64,000 nucleotides of DNA from the NCBI GenBank assembly GCA_036404435.1, contig DASWZN010000012.1, forward strand, positions 6,476-70,475. The letters are read 5' to 3'. A program made the position numbers and the translations under genes. A model generated the notes under the pieces. The model was not told the DNA's origin and searched no databases. It worked only from the letters and a program-made list of their open reading frames with translations. Every line of letters starts with the position of its first letter. Within the stretch, counting starts at the first letter, position 1. Below, in pieces: positions 55,494-64,000 of the stretch. Source of the stretch: DASWZN01 sp036404435. Its GTDB lineage: Bacteria > Acidobacteriota > Terriglobia > Bryobacterales > Bryobacteraceae.

Positions 55494-56438
55494 TTACCCC
55501 AGCCGGAACTCCTGCCCCACCCTCCGCACGCCGATGCGGTCCCGGTCGCGCCCGGCCACGCGGTCCAGGCGCTCGATCGGCTCGAACATCGGTTCCCGAC
55601 CCAGGGGAAAGGTCTGATGATGCACCGGCAGGATATGCTCGGCCCCGGCGTCCGACGCCATCTGCCAGGCCTCTTCCGGCGTGCAGTGGAAGTGGATCCA
55701 CGGATTGTAGGCGCCGATCGGCATGATCGCCAGGTCGATCGGCCGTCGCGAGCGCAGGCTGCGGAAAGCCGAGGTGATGGCCGTGTCGCCGGCGAACAGG
55801 ACCCGGTGGCCGCCGCACTCGATCAGGTAGCCGTTGTAACCCCGGTAGTTGTCCGTGCGCATCCGCGCCCCCCAGTGGTTGACCTCGAAGGCGCGGACGC
55901 TGGCCGGACCCGCCCGCTCGCATTCGCCCCAGCCCAGCTCCGCCACCCGGCGCCAGCGCTGCACCCGCAGCAAGTCGCTCGTCCGCACGGCGTTGATGAC
56001 CGCCGTATGCCGGCTCTCGAGCGCGCGCAGCGACGGCAAGTCGGTGTGATCCATGTGCGCGTGCGAGAGCAGAACCAGGTCGATCTTCGGAAGCTGATGC
56101 GCTTCGAGCGCTGGAGCCACCAGCCGTTTCACGCCCAGCGTCACCGGACCGAGATGGAGGCCGGCGCGGTCGCTGAAAACCGGATCGGTGAGGATCGTGA
56201 AGCCGTCCATCTTGAGAAGGACGGTGCTGTGGCCGAGCCAGGCCGCGAACAGGCCGCGGTCGGGCCAGCGCCGCGGATCCGGGACAGCAGTAGGTGGGAG
56301 AATCAGCCGTTTGGCGTCCTCCCTGTAGTGTTTCCAGAAGGCCGGCGCGGCGTGGCAGGCAAAGGCAGCCAATCCACCGATTCCGGCGGCGCCCAGCACG
56401 CTCCGGCGGCGCCACCGAGGGTTTCCAGCGAGGGACAT
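55494..56438 (-). CDS. MBL-fold hydrolase with twin-arginine-like leader (UlaG/NAPE-PLD type)
   Basis: Encodes 314 residues. The N-terminus RRRSVLGAAGIGGLAAFA looks like a Tat signal. MBL zinc motif LLSHAHMDHTD, with further ligands in FAGDTAIT and LPVHHQTF; WLGHSTVLLKMDGFTILTDP is typical of NAPE-PLD/UlaG-like lactonases and phospholipases. Likely acts outside the cytoplasm; substrate unknown. Confidence 0.85.
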   Translation of the reverse strand: MSLAGNPRWRRRSVLGAAGIGGLAAFACHAAPAFWKHYREDAKRLILPPTAVPDPRRWPDRGLFAAWLGHSTVLLKMDGFTILTDPVFSDRAGLHLGPVTLGVKRLVAPALEAHQLPKIDLVLLSHAHMDHTDLPSLRALESRHTAVINAVRTSDLLRVQRWRRVAELGWGECERAGPASVRAFEVNHWGARMRTDNYRGYNGYLIECGGHRVLFAGDTAITSAFRSLRSRRPIDLAIMPIGAYNPWIHFHCTPEEAWQMASDAGAEHILPVHHQTFPLGREPMFEPIERLDRVAGRDRDRIGVRRVGQEFRLG

Positions 56439-56465
56439 CTACACTTTTATGGTATCAGGCCAAAG

Positions 56466-57242
56466 CTAACGGGATGCGCGGCGGCGGATCGCGCGGGAAA
56501 CCGCGGCCAGGCACAAGCCGCCCAGCAGTAGCAGCGCGGTACCCGGCTCCGGAATGGGGTCCGCGGGGCCCGCGTTGTAGTCGGCCAACACTGCGTCGGA
56601 GGATTGGGCGTTGTTGTAAATGCTCAGCTCGTCGATCGAGCCGTCAAAGTAGGGGTTTGCAAACTCCGACTGTCCGAGCCAGTTGTTGGTCGTCGAATTG
56701 AGATCGGCCACGGTGTTAATGATGTCTTTCGTGGCGACTTCAACGCCATTCACGTACATCGTGGCCGTGCTCCCATTGAGCGTGATCGCCATGAAGGTCT
56801 CGACGCCCGGGGTGATCGTGGGCCCCTGCAAATCTCTTTCGCTGCCACCGAGCGGCGCCAGGAGGGCGAAGCCGGATTGCCCCGGCGACGTCCAGCCGCT
56901 GCCGACGTCGGGCGTCAGGTAGAGGTAGCTGTTCGTGCCCGATCCAAAGTCGAAGAGCCGCGCCCACGTCTGGTCGGTGTTGGTAGCCCAGGTAAACCAA
57001 ACCTCAATCGTGAGGCTCGTGAAGCTGTCGAGGATGCCGGGAGGCAACTCGGCGTACTGCCCGCTGCCGTTGAGCTGTAGCGCGTTTGCGAAAATCGTGG
57101 CTCCGCCCTCAAGCGTGGCGTTGTTCGTACCGATCGAATCGTTCCCGTTGCCTGTGAAGTTGTACTGGTCGACCTCCGTCGCCCCCGCGGATGCACAAAC
57201 CAGCGCTGCGGCGAGCGCAGACACACAAACATTCCGCATCAT
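56466..57242 (-). CDS. Exported LamG-like protein with PEP-CTERM-type C-terminus
   Basis: Encodes 258 residues. Signal peptide ending at SAGATE; then a concanavalin/LamG-like fold (DSFTSLTIEVWFTWATNTDQ, FMAITLNGSTATMYVNGVEV, FDGSIDELSIYNNA). The C-terminus reads PIPEPGTALLLLGGLCLAAV followed by RRR, a PEP-CTERM sorting signal recognised by an exosortase. Codon use is less GC-biased than neighbours. Suggests a cell-surface or extracellular matrix protein. Confidence 0.88.
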   Translation of the reverse strand: MMRNVCVSALAAALVCASAGATEVDQYNFTGNGNDSIGTNNATLEGGATIFANALQLNGSGQYAELPPGILDSFTSLTIEVWFTWATNTDQTWARLFDFGSGTNSYLYLTPDVGSGWTSPGQSGFALLAPLGGSERDLQGPTITPGVETFMAITLNGSTATMYVNGVEVATKDIINTVADLNSTTNNWLGQSEFANPYFDGSIDELSIYNNAQSSDAVLADYNAGPADPIPEPGTALLLLGGLCLAAVSRAIRRRASR

Positions 57243-57299
57243 TGGAGCAATATTACCCCCAAACAGGTCCCAAGATCAAGGTACATTAATTTCGGATCC

Positions 57300-57956
57300 T
57301 CAGTCCCACCCGAACCGCTCTTCCAGCCACGGATCGCCGCGCATGTGGTAGCCGTTCTTCTCCCAGAAGCCCGCCCGGTCGTGATCGAGCAACTCGATAG
57401 CTTTCACCCACTTCGCGCTCTTCCAGGCGTACAGGCGCGGCACCACCAGCCGGGCTGGCCCGCCGTGCTCGGCCGTGAGCGGCTCGTCATCGTGCAGGAA
57501 GGCCACCAGCGCGTCCTCCCCCAGCAGCGCCTCGATAGGGAGGTTGGTGGTCCAGCCCTGGTCGTGGCCTTCCACCAGCGCGAACCGGGCATTCGGCAGC
57601 GGGCCGCCGGCGCGGCTCAACAGCTCCCGTGTCGAGACGCCCTCCCAGGTGTTTCCCAGGCGCGACCAGCGCGTGACGCAGTGGAAATCGGCGAACACCC
57701 TGATCCTGGGCAGCTTCTCGAACTCCTCCCAACTCCACTCGATGGGCTTCGCGATCAGGCCGCCCAGACGGAAGCGCCAGCGCGCCGGATCGATCGTTGG
57801 CGGTCCGCTGGCGTCCAGAACGGGCCACTTGCGCGTCCTCGACTGCCCGGGCGGGACGCGGTCCGGCCGGCGCGTGTCCGGGCTGATGATCACGCCGGGG
57901 GGGGCGCTTTCGGGCGCGGCAATCTCTGCCGGCTGCGCTTTGGGGTCGTCAGCCAT
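57300..57956 (-). CDS. Sulfite-oxidase-fold molybdopterin oxidoreductase (MsrP/YedY-like)
   Basis: Encodes 218 residues. Molybdenum-ligand cysteine C93 in ADFHCVTRWSRLGNTWEGV; later GHDQGWTTNLPIEALL, and VVPRLYAWKSAKWVKAIELL typical of the family. It lacks the second (dimerisation) domain of sulfite oxidase and has no Tat signal, so it may be cytosolic. Ends with the family tail GFWEKNGYHMRGDPWLEERF. Confidence 0.9.
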   Translation of the reverse strand: MADDPKAQPAEIAAPESAPPGVIISPDTRRPDRVPPGQSRTRKWPVLDASGPPTIDPARWRFRLGGLIAKPIEWSWEEFEKLPRIRVFADFHCVTRWSRLGNTWEGVSTRELLSRAGGPLPNARFALVEGHDQGWTTNLPIEALLGEDALVAFLHDDEPLTAEHGGPARLVVPRLYAWKSAKWVKAIELLDHDRAGFWEKNGYHMRGDPWLEERFGWD

Positions 57957-58020
57957 ACCTTCAGCTTAACCGGAGAGTCCGGGCCGCGCCGGGACACCTA
58001 ATAATTGAGGCGAAATTCCC

Positions 58021-58491
58021 TTGCGTTGGATGGTCTGCGCTCTGGCCGTAGCGCTCGGACCGGCCCCCATGCGAGCGGGGGGACGGGGCGACCGCGTCGA
58101 GTACGTCGGCGGCACGATCGCCGAACTGCCGAGATCCTCCGCCGGCGTCATCGACATCACCGGCGACCAGTACTTCCACTACGAGAGCCGCTCCGCCATC
58201 GTCGAGGTCCCGTACGAAAGCATCAACGTGCTCGAATACGGCCAGAACGCCGCACGTAGATACATCCTGGCGGCCGCCCTGCCGCCCATGTTGGCGCCCG
58301 TGATCCTAATGAGCAAGAAGCGCACCCACTTCCTGACCGTCGGGTACGAAGACGATCACGGCCACCAGCAGGCGCTCGTGTTCCGTGTGAGCAAGGGCGA
58401 CATCCGCGCGCTGCTCGCCTGCCTGGAAGCCCGCACCGGTCGCAAGGTCGAGTTCCAGGATGTTGAGGCACGCAAGGGAGGTAAGGACTGA
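58021..58491 (+). CDS. Exported hypothetical protein
   Basis: Encodes 156 residues from TTG 58021 (ATG 58030 also possible), with a short leader (MVCALAVALGPAPMRAGG). The body is beta-rich with DRVEYVGGTIAELPRSSAGV and YFHYESRSAIVEVPYESINV, then a hydrophobic stretch YILAAALPPMLAPVILM. Family not recognised. The next gene starts one base after its stop, so they form an operon. Confidence 0.65.
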   Translation: MRWMVCALAVALGPAPMRAGGRGDRVEYVGGTIAELPRSSAGVIDITGDQYFHYESRSAIVEVPYESINVLEYGQNAARRYILAAALPPMLAPVILMSKKRTHFLTVGYEDDHGHQQALVFRVSKGDIRALLACLEARTGRKVEFQDVEARKGGKD

Positions 58492-58492
58492 C

Positions 58493-59152
58493 ATGATCGC
58501 CGCCTGGATCGCACTGGCGGGGGCGCTCGCTCAAGCTGCCGCCCCCGCTCCGCGGGACACGGACCTAGAGCGCGACCAGGTCGCCCAACTGCTCGTCGTT
58601 CGCCGGGTCTACGTGGACCGCCTAAACGGCGGCGAGACCGCGGGCCAGATGCGGGACATGATCATCGGCAGCCTGGAGCGGTCCCGCCTTTTCGTCATCA
58701 CCGAGAACCAGGACCGCGCCGACGCCATTCTCCGCGGCTCGGCGGAGGACCTGATCTTCACCGACAAGTTCTCGTCCAGCGAGGGGGTCAATGTCCACGG
58801 CAGCGAGAGCGTCAGCACGTCCGGCTACGCTGTTGGCAACACTGTCAGTAGCGATGGCAGGGTCGGCACAAGTCGCCTGGGCACGATTCGCGACAGCGTA
58901 TCCGGCGCGTTGGGCGTGGGCGAGAACGAGTCGATCCACACCCAGGAGCGCAAGCACGAAGCGGTCGCCTCCGTGCGCCTGGTGAGCAAGGACGGGGACG
59001 TCATCTGGTCCACCACGCAGGAGAGCCTCGGCGGCAAATTCCACGGCGCCAGCGCCGACGTGGCGGAGAGAGTCACCCGCCAGTTGATCGGCGACTACGA
59101 GCGCGCCAAGCGGGCGGCGGCGGGAGACAGCCCGGCGCCTCCAAGTAAGTGA
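58493..59152 (+). CDS. Exported hypothetical protein, LptE/CsgG-like size
   Basis: Encodes 219 residues from ATG 58493 with a signal peptide ending near AQAAAP. LVVRRVYVDRLNGGETAGQM, SLERSRLFVITENQDRADAI and VIWSTTQESLGGKFHGASAD suggest an alpha/beta fold like that of exported proteins measuring or presenting small ligands; no catalytic motif. A Ser/Gly-rich middle (GSESVSTSGYAVGNTVSSDG) is probably a flexible loop. Confidence 0.65.
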   Translation: MIAAWIALAGALAQAAAPAPRDTDLERDQVAQLLVVRRVYVDRLNGGETAGQMRDMIIGSLERSRLFVITENQDRADAILRGSAEDLIFTDKFSSSEGVNVHGSESVSTSGYAVGNTVSSDGRVGTSRLGTIRDSVSGALGVGENESIHTQERKHEAVASVRLVSKDGDVIWSTTQESLGGKFHGASADVAERVTRQLIGDYERAKRAAAGDSPAPPSK

Positions 59153-59571
59153 TTAAAGGAGGTTTATCGTTAATTTTCGCTAAGAATGGGATACAACGGT
59201 GTGAAACTGGTGTAGACTTGAACCAGTCAGCTATAACATAGCATCCCCGGCGACGGGACCCAGCCCGTCGCCAGCCCCTCTGAGTGAAGCCCCAGGTTCC
59301 CAGCCTGGGGCTTTTAAATTCCTGGGGGCGCCCCCCAGAGACAAAGGTTAAGAGAAGTTTATCATCTCCTGTCCAGGAACGCAACCGAAACTCACTTCTG
59401 CCCCCCCGGTCGCCGTTCAGCAACGTCCGCCTCGCCCGCTGCATCTAACTAAGTGAATAGGTTTAGTCTCATCCGGGTTTTGCTTCACCAGAGTCGCGTC
59501 CGATGCCCGTTCTGCGCTCGCTCGGAGGCGCGCGCTGGACGGCCGTGCTAGCGTAGAGAGTAGGGGATTCG
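59153..59571 (+). ncRNA. Gene-free region with a two-hairpin unit, possible small RNA
   Basis: About 420 bases without a gene. A TATAAC box at 59232 is followed by hairpin 1, GGCGACGGG-ACCCAG-CCCGTCGCC (59249-59272), and hairpin 2, AAGCCCCAGG (59287-59296) with CCTGGGGCTT (59304-59313) and trailing T, a good intrinsic terminator. Together they fit a transcript of about 75 bases with its own terminator; an end-of-operon structure for the 58.5 kb gene is the simpler alternative. The rest (to 59571) holds a G/C-rich inverted repeat at about 59322-59339 and the presumed promoter of the next gene. Confidence 0.45.
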
Positions 59572-60310
59572 ATGCTGCCAAATGCCGCCATACGGGCCGT
59601 GGACCTGAGCAAGAAGTTCCGCTCGGGCGACGGCGAGTTGGTGGTGTTTGAGGGGCTGAACCTGGAAATCGAGCAGGGCGAGCGGCTGGCCCTGGTGGGT
59701 GAATCGGGCACCGGCAAATCCACCCTGTTGCACCTGCTGGGCGCGCTGGACCGGCCGACGGCCGGGTCGATTACCTTCGACGGAAGAGAAACCACTTCGC
59801 TCGCCGACGCGGAGCTGGCCAGCTTCCGCAACCGGGAAATTGGGTTCGTTTGGCAAACGCACTACCTGCTTCCGGAGTTCACGGCCCTGGAAAACGTAAT
59901 GATGCCGCTGCTGATCCGCGGAAGTTCCCTGGCCGAGGCCGCCCCGCCCGCGCTCGCCAGGCTCGAAGAAACCGGCTTGAAAGCCCGGGCGTCGCACCGG
60001 GCCGGAGAACTCTCCGGAGGCGAGCAGCAGCGAGTGGTGCTGGCCCGCGCGCTGGTCGGCAATCCGAAGTTTCTGCTGGCCGACGAGCCCACCGGGAACC
60101 TCGATCACCGCACCGGCGAAATGATTATCGCCCTGCTGACGGAGTTGCACCGTTCGCACGGTCTCACTTCGGTTTACGTCACTCATAACTTGTCGTTTGC
60201 GCGCCGCTGCGACCGGGTGCTGCGCCTCGAAGCGGGCGCCCTGGCCCCGGAGGGGCTGCGGTCCGGCGCGCCGGATGCCGATGCTGTAAGTGTACAGAGC
60301 GGAAAAAGCT

Positions 60311-60318
<8 letters not shown>
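59572..60318 (+). CDS. LolD/MacB-type ABC transporter ATP-binding protein
   Basis: Encodes 248 residues. Walker A GESGTGKST, Q-loop FVWQTHYLLPEFTALENV, signature LSGGEQQRVV, Walker B FLLADEPTGNLD and H-loop TSVYVTHN are all intact. The Q-loop and LPEFTALENV segment match LolD, which releases lipoproteins from the inner membrane. No LolC/E permease gene is in the window. The 3' end overlaps clpC by eight bases. Confidence 0.85.
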
Positions 60319-62797
<2,479 letters not shown>

Positions 62798-62808
62798 GGG
62801 GGCGGGGC

Positions 62809-62829
62809 GCCGTCGGCTGTCGGCCGTCA
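62809..62829. repeat. 7-nt tandem microrepeat (GCCGTCR x3)
   Basis: GCCGTCG-GCTGTCG-GCCGTCA just after the clpC stop. Same heptamer class as at 28490 and 46924. Confidence 0.6.
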
Positions 62830-62856
62830 GCGGAATCGCGTAATGGGTGACTGTGT

Positions 62857-63150
62857 TCACGGCTTCCAAAACGCCATGTAAAGCGTGAGGCTCAGCATGA
62901 CGAGGGTCATAAGGGTGATGGCGATAGTCAGCCCGGTCATCCACTTCGTGTAGACGACCATTTTCTCGTTCAGACTCCGCATCTCCTCCGTCTGCTGGTC
63001 TTGATCTCTCCTGGCCAGCTCGTTGAGAATCACCTGGGTCTGGAGCGCACACGCTGCCTTTCTATCCCAGCTGCCCGTTTGCATGGCCGCGTCGAGCTTG
63101 CCGAGTTCGATCTGTAGCTCTTCTGGCGTTTGTTGCCGATAGGAGGACAT
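62857..63150 (-). CDS. Small membrane-anchored protein
   Basis: Encodes 97 residues. A charged, helical N-terminal half (RQQTPEELQIELGKLDAAMQ and LNELARRDQDQQTEEMRSL), then a C-terminal TM helix (TGLTIAITLMTLVMLSLTLY) ending MAFWKP. Function unknown; it resembles small tail-anchored proteins without a motif. Confidence 0.6.
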   Translation of the reverse strand: MSSYRQQTPEELQIELGKLDAAMQTGSWDRKAACALQTQVILNELARRDQDQQTEEMRSLNEKMVVYTKWMTGLTIAITLMTLVMLSLTLYMAFWKP

Positions 63151-63324
63151 GGCGTCATCGTATCAGCCCTTGCGACCAGTCGCCTCCCTACTCCACGCCA
63201 CCCGGCCGAATCACACCCAACTCGGAAGCCGCGCCGCGCCCGAGTGTCAGTCATCAGATTGTCGGGCAAACATCGATCGGTTGGCAGCAGCCCTGCACCA
63301 TCTAGTACACTAAGTATATACGCG

Positions 63325-63638
63325 ATGCGTTACGAGTGGGACGAAGCGAAGAACCTTCGGAACCAGCGGAAACACGGCGGGATCTCGTTCGAGCTGGCAG
63401 CCCTGGTGTTCGAGGACGAACGCTGCCTCGTCTACGCGGACCGCATCGACAGCAAGACGGAAGAACGACGCTGGCACGCGATTGGTGAGGCCCAGCCGAA
63501 CCCGGGGCGGCCGCCGTGCTGCTGGTCGTTCACGTGTACCGGGAGGACTATCGTGGCGAAGAAATCACCCGCATCGTCTCGGCCCGCGCGGCTGAAAAGC
63601 ATGAGATCCGAAGATATCGAGAACAGGCAATGGACTGA
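63325..63638 (+). CDS. brnT: BrnT toxin, frameshifted at the G run 63504-63507
   Basis: The N-terminus MRYEWDEAKNLRNQRKHGGI is a classic BrnT start (RelE-like fold, ribonuclease). At about 63504 the frame is lost: the expected strand AVLLVVHVYREDYRGEEIT and the end RAAEKHEIRRYREQ lie in another frame, stopping at 63638. Adding one G to the GGGG run restores P-G-A-A-A-V-L-L. As given, the toxin would fuse with BrnA in a 197-residue product. TACACT and the palindrome GTATATAC (63306-63321) lie upstream. Confidence 0.8.
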
Positions 63639-63915
63639 AAAGGAGCGGCAGGCACTGCGCCGCTTGGCCGGGCGCCAGGCCGCAGGGGACGACTCGCGCA
63701 TTCGGTTCGACGACATTCCGCGCCTGACCGACGCGCAGTTGGCGAAGATGGTGCGACTGCGCGATGCCCGGCCGCGCAAGGTGGCGGTGAGCGTGCGTCT
63801 GGACGGGGAAGTGCTCGCGTGGTTGAAATCCAAGGGCGAAGGCCACCTGACCCGCATCAACGACATTCTGACCAACCTGATGGAAGCCGAACGCCGCGTC
63901 GCTTCGGGGAGATAG
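63601..63915 (+). CDS. brnA: BrnA antitoxin
   Basis: Encodes 104 residues from ATG 63601, overlapping the restored brnT 3' end by 38 bases. N-terminal TEKERQALRRLAGRQA, then a ribbon-helix-helix region PRKVAVSVRLDGEVLAWLKS and RINDILTNLMEAE. BrnA binds BrnT and represses the promoter. Confidence 0.85.
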   Translation: MRSEDIENRQWTEKERQALRRLAGRQAAGDDSRIRFDDIPRLTDAQLAKMVRLRDARPRKVAVSVRLDGEVLAWLKSKGEGHLTRINDILTNLMEAERRVASGR

Positions 63916-64000
63916 GGCAATCCGAGGTCTCAGAGGGGGGATTTGGGGCACCAGGCCAATCGTATTTGGGACCGTGTCTCGTCAGGTTCAGGCTCGCCGA

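Noticed and set aside
63130..63915. A 261-residue fused protein ending in BrnA
   Set aside because: The BrnT C-terminal half lies in another frame after the G run, and the region before 63325 has no coding features.

Overview
The window is high-GC bacterial chromosome with a Gram-negative envelope: a complete tol-pal cluster, an RND efflux operon, and an exported protein with a PEP-CTERM-type tail. The gene mix (short N-acetylglutamate synthase in an argC-argB-argA run, family 2A encapsulin, NtrY/NtrX pair, orphan nuoM, many small toxin-antitoxin genes, exported beta-domain proteins) best fits an Acidobacteriota member of the Bryobacterales/Solibacter type. That assignment is an inference from gene content; no rRNA gene is present.

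Layout. 1-3.0 kb: the 3' part of a PPK2 polyphosphate kinase, then a P3A-type proton ATPase. 3.3-12.4 kb (minus): an MdtABC-like RND efflux operon with its own outer-membrane lipoprotein. 13.1-17.1 kb: a sulfur nanocompartment locus with a family 2A encapsulin shell, a cysteine desulfurase carrying a disordered N-terminal cargo domain, an EpsC-type serine acetyltransferase and a divergent rhodanese. A frameshift fuses desulfurase and acetyltransferase into one apparent 855-residue ORF. 17.1-19.2 kb: an LmbE deacetylase, an RBBP9-like hydrolase, a YeeE/DUF6691 sulfur-transporter remnant running into tRNA-Ser. 19.3-26.2 kb: recN, then tolQ-tolR-tonB/tolA-tolB-pal-cpoB. 26.2-32.3 kb: deoC, a DinB-like protein, tRNA-Leu, folD-coaE-htrA and a GtrB-type glycosyltransferase.

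32.4-34.7 kb: a compact accessory cassette (SLATT-like two-TM protein, unrecognised 227-residue protein, PNP/MTAN-type nucleosidase) that looks like an undescribed abortive-infection or NTP-depleting defence system. 34.7-41.6 kb: GH20 hexosaminidase, a peroxiredoxin without its peroxidatic cysteine, PhzF, an Rrf2 regulator beside clpP, orphan nuoM, DUF4342. 41.7-46.9 kb: an NtrY/NtrX pair followed by a 597-residue protein with a possible PD-(D/E)XK core. 47-54.4 kb: an MBL protein, argCBA, a molybdopterin-binding protein, and a deacetylase-ACP-ketosynthase operon with the same three activities as NodB-NodF-NodE. 54.5-55.5 kb: VapBC and a decayed nucleotidyltransferase module. 55.5-59.2 kb: an MBL protein, a PEP-CTERM protein, a sulfite-oxidase-fold protein and two exported hypotheticals. 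59.2-64 kb: a two-hairpin intergenic unit, a LolD-like ATPase, ClpC, and a BrnTA pair whose toxin is frameshifted.

The two best candidates for new biology are the SLATT/unknown/nucleosidase cassette and the encapsulin sulfur locus with its broken or fused cargo. Two repeat families are visible between genes: 7-nt tandem microrepeats at four loci, and short perfect palindromes, two of which share a pattern with paired base changes. Everything here is from reading the sequence; no database search was run.
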